NCBI GenBank assembly: GCA_023392615.1
Contig: JAEVYT010000005.1
Coordinates: 69,437 to 133,436 of the forward strand
Source of the DNA: Bacillota bacterium
Lineage (GTDB): Bacteria > Bacillota > Clostridia > Lachnospirales > Lachnospiraceae
Reading direction: 5' to 3'
Length of the DNA: 64,000 nucleotides
The number at the start of each line of letters is the position of its first letter. Position 1 is the stretch's first letter. A program made the position numbers and the translations under genes. This document shows, in pieces, positions 53,926-63,677 of this stretch. The notes below the pieces were generated by a model that saw nothing but the letters and a program-made list of their open reading frames with translations, had not been told where the DNA came from and searched no databases.

Positions 53926-54837
53926 CTATCTTCTCATAACATTTCTTCTTCTCTGCAAAATCGTAGAAATACCTATAAAAATTATACCACTTATCACCAA
54001 AAATGCTATCTTAAATACGTCCGAGATTATATCATTATGATAAGTTAGCGTCATTCCCATATACTCCTTATACTCATCAATCACCTTCTGAGGGCAATTC
54101 TCAAAAGTCTTTATTAAAATATCTGAGGTAAAAATATCTCGTAAAAATGAAGAGCCATGAACCATCGGGAAACACTTTAATACCGTTTGTACTTTATCCG
54201 GAAGCATCCCCATCGGCAGATAAATGGCTGACATAAAACCTACTAACGTTCCGATAATTGTTCCCAGCCCGGATAACGCACTTTGAGTATGCACAAAATT
54301 CAATATAAAAAACACCATACAAGAAGAAGTAAAAACATTTAGAACGATATAACAAAGTATTTTTAAAAATTGTGACGCAGATAGAAGATCTGCTCCTATC
54401 ACTGAAAAATATACTTCTCCAACAAATACTGTTAATAAACACATTATTATCGCCATAATAACTGCAGCACTTATATATCCCATTACAAATATAATACGAT
54501 TCACCGGTGACACATAAAAGCTACCAAGCTTTTTCTTTACCTCATCCTCCACCATAATACCGATCATGGACAAAGTGATTGTAACAGAATTTACTACTAC
54601 GATACCACCTAGTGTCCAAAGCATAACTAATTGATTGGCATTATCACGATCTGCAACCTTATCTCTGATACCACCATATTGATTTAAAAGATTAACAACA
54701 CCATCGGCATTCATTTTCCCAAGAAATATAACCATTAACCCGATGATAATTAACATAGATAGCAGAGAAAAGAATATATTTGATTTATCCCTGATGTAAA
54801 CTAAGATGTTCCTCTTTATTAATCTTAATAAAAGCAT
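53926..54837 (-). CDS. ABC-2 type transporter permease
   Basis: 303 residues with one N-terminal membrane helix, a large extracytoplasmic loop and five further helices (about 75-100, 110-135, 155-175, 185-210, 270-290), the ABC-2 permease pattern (VSPVNRIIFVMGYISAAV; FLRDIFTSD). It pairs with the ATPase encoded nine bases upstream. Such LytTR-linked exporters commonly handle antimicrobial or signalling peptides; the substrate is not given by sequence. Confidence 0.9.
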   Translation of the reverse strand: MLLLRLIKRNILVYIRDKSNIFFSLLSMLIIIGLMVIFLGKMNADGVVNLLNQYGGIRDKVADRDNANQLVMLWTLGGIVVVNSVTITLSMIGIMVEDEVKKKLGSFYVSPVNRIIFVMGYISAAVIMAIIMCLLTVFVGEVYFSVIGADLLSASQFLKILCYIVLNVFTSSCMVFFILNFVHTQSALSGLGTIIGTLVGFMSAIYLPMGMLPDKVQTVLKCFPMVHGSSFLRDIFTSDILIKTFENCPQKVIDEYKEYMGMTLTYHNDIISDVFKIAFLVISGIIFIGISTILQRRRNVMRR

Positions 54838-54846
54838 AATTACCTC

Positions 54847-55767
54847 CTATAAACTCTTTCCTGTTATATTTAAAAACACATCATCCATGGTTCCCTGGAT
54901 TACCTCAAAGGATTTTAGATTATGTTTAACACGGTTTAATATCTCCAATCCATACATCGTATTCGGTATGATTACATGAATGTGGTTGCTTTTATCCTGA
55001 TAATCTATATTTGATTTGTGTAAATCCTCCTTAAGTATATCCAAATTGTCTGGCACAAGCTTTAATATATCATGAGCATATGTTTCCTTTAGCTGAGATG
55101 GTGTACCCGTAGCCACCAACTTGCCGGCTTCCATAATCGAGATGTACTGTGCTTTTGCTGCTTCCTCCATGTAATGTGTTGTTAGGAATACCGTCATACT
55201 TTCCTCTTTTCTTAACTTTTCGATACTTTCCCACACCATCTGCCTGGTTTGAGGGTCTAACCCCGTTGTCGGTTCATCCAGAAAGAGAATTTCAGGACGG
55301 TTCATTAATGCCTTTGCTATCTCACATCTTCTTTTTTGCCCTCCAGATAATTTACGAAATTGTCTTTTCATTAAATCTTCAATCCCTAGAATTTCACTGA
55401 CGTACCTAAGATTCTCATATATCACCTTACTGCTTTTGTGATATAAAGCTGCTCTAGTAACCAGATTTTCTTTAATTGTCAAGTTTTCATCTAAGGTATT
55501 ATCCTGAAATACAACACCAATTTTTCGTCTGATCTCCTTATCCTCTTTCCCTAATATATGTCCACAAATATTAACGTCTCCCCCTCCGGTATTCAGTAAT
55601 GTACATAGAATATTGATCGTCGTGGATTTCCCTGCACCATTTACTCCTAAAAATCCATAAAGCTCTCCCTTTTTAACTCGAAAGCTGATATCATCAACTG
55701 CTCTTACTTCTTTATAATATTTTTTAAGATGATTTACTTGAATAATATCTTCCATATTTACCTCCAC
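54847..55767 (-). CDS. ABC transporter ATP-binding protein
   Basis: 306 residues: Walker A GVNGAGKST, signature LSGGQKRR, Walker B LFLDEPTTGLD, H-loop FLTTHYMEEA, and a C-terminal domain of about 80 residues typical of drug-export ATPases of the DrrA/CcmA type. First gene of the LytTR operon. GGAGGTAAAT precedes the ATG; a second ATG (EDIIQVNHLKKYY start) is possible four codons in. Confidence 0.93.
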   Translation of the reverse strand: MEVNMEDIIQVNHLKKYYKEVRAVDDISFRVKKGELYGFLGVNGAGKSTTINILCTLLNTGGGDVNICGHILGKEDKEIRRKIGVVFQDNTLDENLTIKENLVTRAALYHKSSKVIYENLRYVSEILGIEDLMKRQFRKLSGGQKRRCEIAKALMNRPEILFLDEPTTGLDPQTRQMVWESIEKLRKEESMTVFLTTHYMEEAAKAQYISIMEAGKLVATGTPSQLKETYAHDILKLVPDNLDILKEDLHKSNIDYQDKSNHIHVIIPNTMYGLEILNRVKHNLKSFEVIQGTMDDVFLNITGKSL

Positions 55768-55785
55768 ATTTAATAATCTGGTGTG

Positions 55786-55853
55786 ATTATATCTCCCTTT
55801 TTCTGGTGAATCAATATCTCTGTCTGTAAGATGCAGATTATTAATGTAAGATG
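55786..55853 (-). promoter_or_regulatory. LytTR operon promoter with paired direct repeats
   Basis: On the minus strand TTGATT (55814-55809) and TATAAT (55791-55786) are 17 bases apart. Eleven bases upstream of the -35 box begin two direct repeats CATCTTACA (55833-55825 and 55853-55845) spaced 20 bases, about two helical turns. LytTR proteins bind such paired direct repeats, so activation by the operon's own regulator is predicted. Confidence 0.65.
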
Positions 55854-56016
55854 TATATATTCATAGGTGACCTATACTGTGTTTTAACGAATAGAACATA
55901 TACTCAGCCATTTATTCGCTTTTTCAGCATTTAATAATCTTTCTTCTTATAAATCACCTTTTTTCAACATTTGGATATAATTATATTGTAATGATTCTAT
56001 TTAAAAGGGGAATTTT

Positions 56017-56577
56017 ATGAAGAAACCGTTAATTATTATACTCGCTGCTGCTGCGTTATTAGTAACCGCACTGTCAGCTGCATGGGCTAATAATTTTTAT
56101 ATTACTTTGCTAATCTCAGGTTATAGCACCTCTGATGTTAAGATTATAGATACCAGTCACAATGAAAATGATAAAGAATTCAAAGTTATAAAAACTTCCT
56201 CAAAGGATAAATCAGATGCTCTTGCTATTCTTACAAAGAACTCGCTTGGAATATGGAGTATAACTCAGAAACAGGAGAATATAGAATCCAGACCGATTAC
56301 TACAATCGGGTGGGTCAATAAGGGTGAAGTAAAACGCTATACATTCAAAGATGGCGGAGTTATCGAAAATGAGTGGAATATTGTATATTGTGGCAATAAT
56401 GCAATTAAGCTAATCCAATTTAATCCGGGCCAAATACCGGAGAATGTTACTGTTAACATTCAGCAAAATGGTTCCTCTTATCTTATTCATTTAATATCCT
56501 TTGCCGATTCAAATACAGTTAGTAAATTTGATGTACCGGCCATATTAACGGATAACGGTTGCCTCTCTTTAGAATAA
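56017..56577 (+). CDS. Secreted or anchored protein of unknown function
   Basis: 186 residues. An N-terminal hydrophobic stretch of about 20 residues ending in SAAWA gives a signal peptide or anchor. The rest is polar with beta-strand character and no cysteines except one late pair (C123 region, C180s). No family recognised. AAAAGGGG eight bases before the ATG; a TATAAT-like box lies about 45 bases upstream. Stands alone, convergent with a histidine kinase gene. Confidence 0.65.
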   Translation: MKKPLIIILAAAALLVTALSAAWANNFYITLLISGYSTSDVKIIDTSHNENDKEFKVIKTSSKDKSDALAILTKNSLGIWSITQKQENIESRPITTIGWVNKGEVKRYTFKDGGVIENEWNIVYCGNNAIKLIQFNPGQIPENVTVNIQQNGSSYLIHLISFADSNTVSKFDVPAILTDNGCLSLE

Positions 56578-56580
56578 AAA

Positions 56581-56666
56581 TATGCTGTTGTAAAATACAT
56601 TTCTACTAAGAAAGAGTTTGATTAGTCAACCTTCTTTTTTAGTAATTCATACTTTACAACAGCATA
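56581..56666. repeat. Long inverted repeat between convergent genes
   Basis: TATGCTGTTGTAAA (56581-56594) is the perfect inverted copy of TTTACAACAGCATA (56653-56666). Inside, ACTAAGAAAGA pairs with TCTTTTTTAGT with small defects, giving an almost continuous 86-base stem-loop. No T run follows and no target duplication flanks it. The rest of 56667-56878 shows nothing. Confidence 0.8.
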
Positions 56667-56878
56667 CTATACAATACAGTGTCCGATATTCAATCTTAAA
56701 ACTGGTATTACCTATGTCCTTAAATCCTGAGAATATTTAAATATCTCAATAAACTAACGAGTGATCTAATATCTTATCTAACAATGTGTATTCTAGAGAA
56801 TAATCTTTATTAATTAATGATGATTGGAATCTAGCTCTTTATGCGGTTCTCAGGGATACTGTCTATTTTGTGATATAT

Positions 56879-58306
56879 CTAATATCTTCTCTTTGGAAGA
56901 GTAATGATAAAACTTGTACCGGTCTTAAACTGGGTCCTAACCTTTATTCTTCCTGTGTGTGCTAATATAATTAACTTAGCTAGGGATAAACCTAAACCGT
57001 GACCACTGATGTTTTTATTTCTTACGTAATCCGAGCGATAAAAGCGATCAAATATATGATCAATATCCTTCTTCTTCATGCCTATGCCTGTATCCTGAAC
57101 TGTAATTACACAGTCGCCATTGATCTTTTGACATTGAATTGTTATTTCATCCCCATCCTGTGTATATTTTATCGCATTTTCAATAAAGATACGGATTGCT
57201 TGCTTTAATGACTGCTTATCTCCATATACAATTACATCCTCCATAACTGGATTAATTATAATTCTATTGGCAGCTACCAGTTTTGTTTCTTTCACCATAT
57301 CTTCTACTACTAGTCTCATATTAAAGCGTCGCTTATTTAATTTTAAGGTTTTCATATCATGTCTTGATAAGAATAATAACTTTTCTACCAAATCCTGCAT
57401 AGATCGTGATTCATTTTGAATTGCTTCAATGGATTCATGTAGAACCTCCTCATTCGTTGTCCCCCATCTACTTAAGAGATTCGCATATCCTTGCACTACG
57501 GCTATTGGAGTGCGCAACTCATGGGAAGCATCCGATACAAACTGCTTTTGGCTTTCATACGAGGTTTCTAGACGATCTAACATAGCGTTGATTACATTTG
57601 CCAAATCCTTTAGCTCATTCTTAGTCCCTTCCACATTTAATCTCTCACTATCAAGGTTGTTCACTGTCAGTCGATTCGCCGTTGCTGACATAATTCTAAG
57701 TGGTTCAAAAAGCTTTTCATCACTTCTTCGTCCGCTTTTTAATAGCAATATAACTATTATAAGGTAGAGAATAATTAGCTTCCAGAGTAAGTTAAAAAAG
57801 TTTAAATAGCTCTCTGTTAAATCAAAATTAAATTCCGCTAAATAGTGTTTGCCATCAACTGCAAAGTTTTTATCTTTATCAATAACTAATATATTATTTT
57901 CACTTTTTCTATTAAAATGAATTCCATATAGGAACTCCATACTTTCATTTGATTCCTTGTCCATATCACTATAGATCTCTGTGTTCGTCTTCTTATCAAC
58001 AATTCGAACAGAAATTCCATTGATATAATAAGGGTTAACAATTCCGTCAACCCCTTTGTTTGAATATGCTTTAATCACTTTATCAGCCATGTTCTCATAA
58101 GAGCTTTCTTCTGTATACATATATAGAAAGAAAAATCCTATCATTAACAAAATCCCATATAGAAATAATAATTTAAAATAGGATACTGATATGCGAAATG
58201 CCATTGATAGCCGGAATTTACTCAACAATTCTTCTTTTTTCTTTCTAAATGGAAGAACAGTTTTCCTTAATATAGTTCGTATCAGCTCAAGTAGCTTTTC
58301 ACCCAT
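56879..58306 (-). CDS. HAMP-containing sensor histidine kinase
   Basis: 475 residues. Membrane helices at about 41-63 and 170-190 surround an extracellular sensor domain of about 105 residues. HAMP follows (RIMSATANRLTVNNLD), then HisKA with H262 in SDASHELRTPIAV and HATPase (QDTGIGMKKKDIDHIFDRFY, GHGLGLSLAK). Pairs with the OmpR-type regulator 34 bases upstream. Confidence 0.95.
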   Translation of the reverse strand: MGEKLLELIRTILRKTVLPFRKKKEELLSKFRLSMAFRISVSYFKLLFLYGILLMIGFFFLYMYTEESSYENMADKVIKAYSNKGVDGIVNPYYINGISVRIVDKKTNTEIYSDMDKESNESMEFLYGIHFNRKSENNILVIDKDKNFAVDGKHYLAEFNFDLTESYLNFFNLLWKLIILYLIIVILLLKSGRRSDEKLFEPLRIMSATANRLTVNNLDSERLNVEGTKNELKDLANVINAMLDRLETSYESQKQFVSDASHELRTPIAVVQGYANLLSRWGTTNEEVLHESIEAIQNESRSMQDLVEKLLFLSRHDMKTLKLNKRRFNMRLVVEDMVKETKLVAANRIIINPVMEDVIVYGDKQSLKQAIRIFIENAIKYTQDGDEITIQCQKINGDCVITVQDTGIGMKKKDIDHIFDRFYRSDYVRNKNISGHGLGLSLAKLIILAHTGRIKVRTQFKTGTSFIITLPKRRY

Positions 58307-58339
58307 AAAAGTTCTCCCTTTTCTTTAAGAATCGATTCA

Positions 58340-59017
58340 TCAATCTTTTATAATATAGCCCAGCCCACGTACGGTTGATATTAATCGTATTCCGTATTTT
58401 TCATCTATCTTTTGTCTTAAGTAACGAATATACACATCTACCACATTTGTATCACCAAAATACTCGTAATCCCATACATTATTAAGTAGTTGTTCTCTGG
58501 TCAATGCCACATTTTTATTTCGGATTAAGTATTCTAAAAGTTCGTACTCTTTTTTTGTTAACACCAATTCCTCCTCTTTATAAAACGCGCTATGACTTTT
58601 TATATTAAGTTTTAATTCACCAATCTGAAGAACTTCCATTTTGTTCTCTTCTTTTTTTGAGTTACGATTTAATGCAACACGAATTCTAGCTAATAGTTCT
58701 TCTATTGCAAATGGCTTAGTCATATAATCGTCCGCTCCCATATCTAGACCTGCCACTTTATCCGTTACATCATCCTTGGCTGTAAGCATAATGATTGGAA
58801 CATGAGATTCCAGTCTCACTCTTCGGCATACTTCGATACCACTTAGTCCTGGAAGCATAATATCTAGTACAATTAAGTCCACATTATTTTTTAACGCTTT
58901 TTCCAATCCAAGTCTGCCATCACCTGCAAGTTCTACCTCATACCCCTCGTGTTTAAGTTCTAACTCCAGAAAACGAGCAATTTTAACCTCATCCTCTACA
59001 ATCAATATTTTTGACAT
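58340..59017 (-). CDS. OmpR-family response regulator
   Basis: 225 residues from the ATG at 59017, which has GGAGGG upstream; a longer frame to 59074 lacks a site. Receiver domain with D52 (LIVLDIMLPGLSG), the switch lysine in YMTKPFAIEE, and a C-terminal winged helix (VLTKKEYELLEYLIRN, DVYIRYLRQKID, RGLGYII). First gene of a two-gene operon with the kinase. Target unknown. Confidence 0.96.
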   Translation of the reverse strand: MSKILIVEDEVKIARFLELELKHEGYEVELAGDGRLGLEKALKNNVDLIVLDIMLPGLSGIEVCRRVRLESHVPIIMLTAKDDVTDKVAGLDMGADDYMTKPFAIEELLARIRVALNRNSKKEENKMEVLQIGELKLNIKSHSAFYKEEELVLTKKEYELLEYLIRNKNVALTREQLLNNVWDYEYFGDTNVVDVYIRYLRQKIDEKYGIRLISTVRGLGYIIKD

Positions 59018-59306
59018 GTATATCCCTCCATACTTTATATTAGTAACCTTATATCCGTAAATCCAATTCTCCATTATTATAATATTAACACTTGATATAA
59101 ATCAAATGAACTTATTGTCTTCCTTCATTGTATCGGTTATAAACATTTTTTTCAATATAAGGAAATTAGAATTTCATTAGAAAGTAAATATAAAAGTATA
59201 TGCACTGACGAAGCCTTATTTACTATTAAATAAATACACCACCCTTAGGGTCGCATATCATGTAAGTTGAATATAAACAACATAAATTATCAAATAAAAG
59301 TTAACA

Positions 59307-59347
59307 CAAAAAGAAGCCGTAGGAAAAAACCTTCGACTTCTTTTTAT
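59307..59347 (-). terminator. Intrinsic terminator of tkt
   Basis: AAGAAGCCGTAGG pairs with CCTTCGACTTCTT around a short A-rich loop, with T runs on both sides. On the minus strand it ends in CTTTTTGTG. The remaining part of 59018-59365 is AT-rich with no gene seen. Confidence 0.8.
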
Positions 59348-59365
59348 ATCTTTATTTTACTTTAA

Positions 59366-61348
59366 TTATAATACACTTTTTACTGCATTTACTACATTTT
59401 CAGTAGTAAATCCGAATTTCTTAAAGAGAATATTTGCAGGAGCAGATGCACCAAAGCCTTTCATAGTAACTGTTGTTCCATCCAGACCCACATATTTACC
59501 CCATCCGAAATCAGTTGCAGCTTCTACTGCTACTCTAGCTCTAACATTCTTAGGAAGAATACTTTCTTTATATTCAGTTGGCTGTGCTTCGAATAAGTCC
59601 ATAGAAGGAATACTTACAACACTAACATCAACGCCTTCTTTTGCAAGTTCTGCCTGAGCATTTACTCCAAGTTCAACCTCGGAACCACTTGCCATGATGA
59701 TAGCCTCAGGAACATCTTTCTTGGAAGGTGAAATTACATATCCACCTTTTAAAGCTTCTTTTGATGATCCTGGAAGCTGAGGAAGGTTCTGACGGGTAAG
59801 CACTAAAGCAGTAGGTGTCTTAGTTGAAGATACTGCATAGTACCAAGCTGCATTACACTCTGTAGCATCAGCCGGTCTAAATACAGTAAAGTTCGGTAAA
59901 GAACGAAGCATAGCAAGTTGTTCAATAGGCTCATGTGTTGGTCCGTCTTCACCTACACCGATACTATCATGTGTAAGAACGAAGGTTAAAGGTAATCCCA
60001 TCAGAGCGGATAATCTCGCCATCGGTTTTACGTAGTCACTGAATACGAAGAAGGTCGATACATATGCTCTCAGTCCACCGTGAAGCGCAAGACCGTTACC
60101 CATCGCTGCCATGGAAAGTTCTCTTACACCAAAATGAAGGTTGCGGCCTGCATAATTATCCTTTGAGAAATCTCCCATATCACTCATATAAGTCTTAGTG
60201 GAAGGAGCAAGATCTGCTGCACCACCAATTAAGTTAGGAAGAATATTCTTAAGCTTATTTAATGCTACACCGGAAAGATTTCTAGTTGCTTCCGGCTTAT
60301 CTGCAAATGCCCAGAACTCTTCATTATCTAATAATTTCTTAGGAGCATCTTCATCATGATACTGATCCCATATTGTTTTCATATCAGGATATGTTGAGCT
60401 GTAATCAGCAAACAACTTATTCCAAGCTTCTTCAGCTTTTGCACCATTATTAGCAAGTTCTTTGTAGTTTGCATATACATCATCTGGCACGAAGAAGTCT
60501 TCCTGGCTTGGCCAACCAAGTTTTTCTTTTAATGCCTTAATATTATCAGCTCCAAGAGGCTCGCCATGTGCACTTGCAAGGCCTTCTCTCGGGCTACCGT
60601 GACCAATCTTTGTCTTTACAGTAATCATTGAAGGTCTTGTTAAATCAGCCTTAGCAGCTGCTATTGCTGCACCAATTTCTTCTAGATTATTACCATCTTC
60701 AACGGTTAAGGTTTGGAAGCCAAAAGCTTCAAAGCGCTTCGCAACGTCTTCGGTGAAGGCGATATCTGTGCTACCTTCGATTGATATTTTATTGCTATCA
60801 TATAATACAATTAATTTTCCAAGGCCAAGTGTACCTGCAAGTGACATTGCTTCTGAAGTAATACCTTCCATCATACAACCATCACCACCAAGTACAAATG
60901 TATAATGATCAACAACCGGGAAATTCTCTTTGTTGAACTTTGCAGCAAGATGTGCTTCAGCCATAGCCATACCAACAGCCATACCCATACCTGCTCCCAG
61001 AGGTCCTGTAGTTGCTTCAATACCAACTGTATGACCATATTCCGGATGTCCAGGTGTTAAAGAATTCTCTTGGCGGAAATTTGCTAAATCGTCTGTAGTA
61101 AGACCATATCCGAATAAATGTAATAAAGAATATAGAAGCATGGATCCATGTCCACCGGATAAAATAAATCTGTCTCTGTTTGGCCATTTTGGATTTGCAG
61201 GATTATGGTTCATTTGTTTACCCCATAATTCATATGCCATTGCTGCTGCACCTAGTGGAAGTCCAGGATGTCCAGAATTTGCTCTTTGTATACCATCTGC
61301 GGATAATACCCTTATCGCATTTACTGACATGGTATCGATATTACTCAT
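59366..61348 (-). CDS. tkt: Transketolase
   Basis: 660 residues, full length. The thiamine diphosphate motif is present (GGDGCMMEGITSEAMSLAGTLGL), and the N-terminal NSGHPGLPLGAA and catalytic-region motifs (FVLTHDSIGVGEDGPTHEPIEQ) are intact. It moves two-carbon units between pentose phosphates. Seventy-seven bases before a transaldolase gene on the same strand, together covering the non-oxidative pentose phosphate steps. AAGGAGGAAC precedes the ATG. Confidence 0.97.
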   Translation of the reverse strand: MSNIDTMSVNAIRVLSADGIQRANSGHPGLPLGAAAMAYELWGKQMNHNPANPKWPNRDRFILSGGHGSMLLYSLLHLFGYGLTTDDLANFRQENSLTPGHPEYGHTVGIEATTGPLGAGMGMAVGMAMAEAHLAAKFNKENFPVVDHYTFVLGGDGCMMEGITSEAMSLAGTLGLGKLIVLYDSNKISIEGSTDIAFTEDVAKRFEAFGFQTLTVEDGNNLEEIGAAIAAAKADLTRPSMITVKTKIGHGSPREGLASAHGEPLGADNIKALKEKLGWPSQEDFFVPDDVYANYKELANNGAKAEEAWNKLFADYSSTYPDMKTIWDQYHDEDAPKKLLDNEEFWAFADKPEATRNLSGVALNKLKNILPNLIGGAADLAPSTKTYMSDMGDFSKDNYAGRNLHFGVRELSMAAMGNGLALHGGLRAYVSTFFVFSDYVKPMARLSALMGLPLTFVLTHDSIGVGEDGPTHEPIEQLAMLRSLPNFTVFRPADATECNAAWYYAVSSTKTPTALVLTRQNLPQLPGSSKEALKGGYVISPSKKDVPEAIIMASGSEVELGVNAQAELAKEGVDVSVVSIPSMDLFEAQPTEYKESILPKNVRARVAVEAATDFGWGKYVGLDGTTVTMKGFGASAPANILFKKFGFTTENVVNAVKSVL

Positions 61349-61425
61349 TTTTGTTCCTCCTTAAATCACATATATTTATTATAAAGATTTAAAAACGTTC
61401 GAATTCCGGTTATTGCACTATCAAA

Positions 61426-62079
61426 TTATTCACCAAATACAGCTTTATAATCCTGAACAAATTTCTCAATACCAGATGTTGTTAAAGGATGCTTCGCACT
61501 TTGCTCAATAACACTATAAGGAACTGTTGCTATATCAGCACCAGCTAAAGCACATTCTGTTAAATGAATCGGGTTACGGATACTTGCTGCAATAATCTCT
61601 GATTTAATATCATAAGTCTGGAAAATCTGAGCGATTGTTGCGATCAACTCTGTACCAGGCTGTGAAATATCATCTAAACGACCAACAAAAGGAGATACAA
61701 AGGTTGCTCCTGCTCTTGCTGCTAAAAGTGCCTGATTAGCGGAAAAGATGAGTGTTACATTTGTCTTAATTCCTTCGCTTGCTAACACTTTAGTAGCTTT
61801 TAAACCCTCTAAGGTCATAGGAATCTTTACAACCATATTAGGGTGGATTTTAGCAATCTCTCTACCTTCTGCAATCATACCTTCTGCATCTACAGTTGTT
61901 GCTTTCACTTCACCACTGATCGGACCATCAACGATTGAAGCGATTTCTGCAATAACTTCTGCAAAGTTTCTTCCTTCTTTTGCAATTAATGAAGGGTTTG
62001 TTGTTACACCACAAACTACACCTAAATCATTTGCTTTCTTAATTTCCTCGACATTGGCTGTGTCAATAAAAAGTTTCAT
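61426..62079 (-). CDS. tal: Transaldolase (TalC/Fsa family)
   Basis: 217 residues, the short single-domain class. MKLFIDTANVEEIKKA, GVTTNPSLI and the Schiff-base lysine K85 in VVKIPMTLEGLKA are diagnostic, with the C-terminal helix PLTTSGIEKFVQDY. It catalyses the three-carbon transfer of the pentose phosphate pathway, or as Fsa an aldol cleavage of fructose 6-phosphate; the sequence suits the TalC transaldolases. Upstream of tkt in the same direction. AGGAGGTAAG precedes the ATG. Confidence 0.95.
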   Translation of the reverse strand: MKLFIDTANVEEIKKANDLGVVCGVTTNPSLIAKEGRNFAEVIAEIASIVDGPISGEVKATTVDAEGMIAEGREIAKIHPNMVVKIPMTLEGLKATKVLASEGIKTNVTLIFSANQALLAARAGATFVSPFVGRLDDISQPGTELIATIAQIFQTYDIKSEIIAASIRNPIHLTECALAGADIATVPYSVIEQSAKHPLTTSGIEKFVQDYKAVFGE

Positions 62080-62099
62080 AACTTACCTCCTGTGATAGA

Positions 62100-62926
62100 T
62101 GCTATTCAACCAAAACTCCTCGAACCCTAAATTGGTCATATAGCTTGTCTTAAAGTATTGTTTCTGCTAAAAATAAGTCAAAGTATCCGTCAAAAGATTG
62201 ATCTAAAGTTTCTGGAACTTCGCCTAATAATATATTAAGAAAAGTACTCCCTTAATAATTGAGTTACTCTACTTATTTTCTGCTCATATATTACTAAATA
62301 TACTATATAATTGAAGACAATACAATGCACAATTTTACTACACTTTTATAAAAAATCACTAAAAAATTATCCAGTTAGTCAATTCAATATACAAATTCGT
62401 ATAACAAAATAACTTATTATGTAAACCGTATATAAAATTAACCTATAGTTTATTCATATTATATCAAAATACAGTAATTTTTGAGTATTAAAGATCTATA
62501 TGCCAATGAATCGACCTGCATATACTGTTATTATATTCGTAATTTCATACTTATATATATTGATTGCTTTCTGTGTTAAATTACTCTATAAAAATTTGTA
62601 TAAGTTTTAATGCGAAGTCACGCCTGCTATTATATATCCTAATAATATGAGTTTATATATTACATTATTAATACCAATGCTTATAGGTCCATCAACATTA
62701 CAGTATATTGACATACTAGATTTGAAATTTAATTCACTGCATCTTATGTTGAATTTTAATCACTAAAATAAGCTTAATGTAACATATTATGGTGCAGTTT
62801 TTAACCCATCATATGTTTCATTAAATTAATACTTATCTTATAACACATAGATTTAAATTACTTTATACATTAGGGGAGATGTTTAGATAAAGGTATCAAG
62901 AATTACAATTACAGCCATATAAATAT
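62100..62926. other. AT-rich intergenic region, nothing identified
   Basis: About 830 bases of very AT-rich sequence between the transaldolase gene and the tRNA cluster. No plausible coding frame, hairpin with T run, or repeat was seen. A promoter for tal probably lies near 62300. Confidence 0.5.
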
Positions 62927-62960
62927 ATAAAAAAAAGAGAAGCATATCATCTTCTCTTTT
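62927..62960 (-). terminator. Terminator of the tRNA cluster
   Basis: Minus-strand GAGAAG (62956-62951) pairs with CTTCTC (62942-62937) around an eight-base loop, followed by at least eight T. Confidence 0.9.
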
Positions 62961-62982
62961 CATTCTCTTATTTGATTAAAAA

Positions 62983-63055
62983 TGAGACATCCGGGATTCG
63001 AACCCGGGACACCATGATTAAAAGTCATGTGCTCTACCAACTGAGCTAATATCCC
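62983..63055 (-). tRNA. tRNA-Lys (anticodon TTT)
   Basis: Complete cloverleaf of 73 bases without encoded CCA. Anticodon loop CTTTTAA; acceptor GGGATAT/ATGTCTC with two wobble pairs; T loop GGTTCGAATCC. Last of seven tRNA genes. Confidence 0.95.
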
Positions 63056-63075
63056 ATGCTTTATTCCAAGCAAAA

Positions 63076-63148
<73 letters not shown>

Positions 63149-63227
63149 AAGGTCAACATCGTATACCTTAGAATTAATACTAACTTCCTTGGTTTTACGA
63201 AACTATTTGATTTAAAATAGTGTTAAA

Positions 63228-63301
63228 TTGCGGGGACAGGATTTGAACCTATGACCTTCGGGTTATGAGCCCGACGAGCTTCCAGACTGCTCCACCCCGC
63301 G
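63228..63301 (-). tRNA. Initiator tRNA-fMet (anticodon CAT)
   Basis: 74 bases. The unpaired C1-A72 end (CGCGGGG against CCCCGCA) and the three G-C pairs before the anticodon loop (GGGCTCATAACCC) mark the initiator, not the elongator. Confidence 0.95.
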
Positions 63302-63352
63302 ACGTTTTTCTGTATTAAGTTATACCATTTGAAGATTAAGGCTTAAAGCCAG

Positions 63353-63434
63353 TGGATGGAGAAGGATTCGAACCTTCGAAAGCGTCGCTAACAGATTTAC
63401 AGTCTGCCCCCTTTGGCCACTCGGGAACCCATCC
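63353..63434 (-). tRNA. tRNA-Tyr (anticodon GTA)
   Basis: 82 bases with a long variable arm (class II); acceptor GGATGGG/CTCCATCC, anticodon loop CTGTAAA. Confidence 0.95.
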
Positions 63435-63464
63435 AAAATTAATATCAACATTATTAAGTTGAAA

Positions 63465-63537
63465 AGCCGATGATCGGACTCGAACCGATAACCTGCTGAT
63501 TACAAGTCAGCTGCTCTGCCAATTGAGCCACATCGGC
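63465..63537 (-). tRNA. tRNA-Thr (anticodon TGT)
   Basis: 73 bases; acceptor GCCGATG/CATCGGC, anticodon loop CTTGTAA, T loop TTCGAGT. Confidence 0.95.
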
Positions 63538-63569
63538 AATTCCTAAAACCAATACGAAATTGTATTGAG

Positions 63570-63642
63570 TGGGACCTATAGGGCTCGAACCTATGACCCT
63601 CTGCTTGTAAGGCAGATGCTCTCCCAGCTGAGCTAAGATCCC
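63570..63642 (-). tRNA. tRNA-Val (anticodon TAC)
   Basis: 73 bases; acceptor GGGATCT/AGGTCCC, anticodon loop CTTACAA, T loop TTCGAGC. First gene after the internal promoter. Confidence 0.95.
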
Positions 63643-63677
63643 ATGGGATATTGCTTTGTAAAAAATGTTACTAAATG

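Noticed and set aside
56581..56666. Miniature inverted-repeat transposable element
   Set aside because: Perfect terminal arms are present, but no target-site duplication and no second copy were seen in the window.
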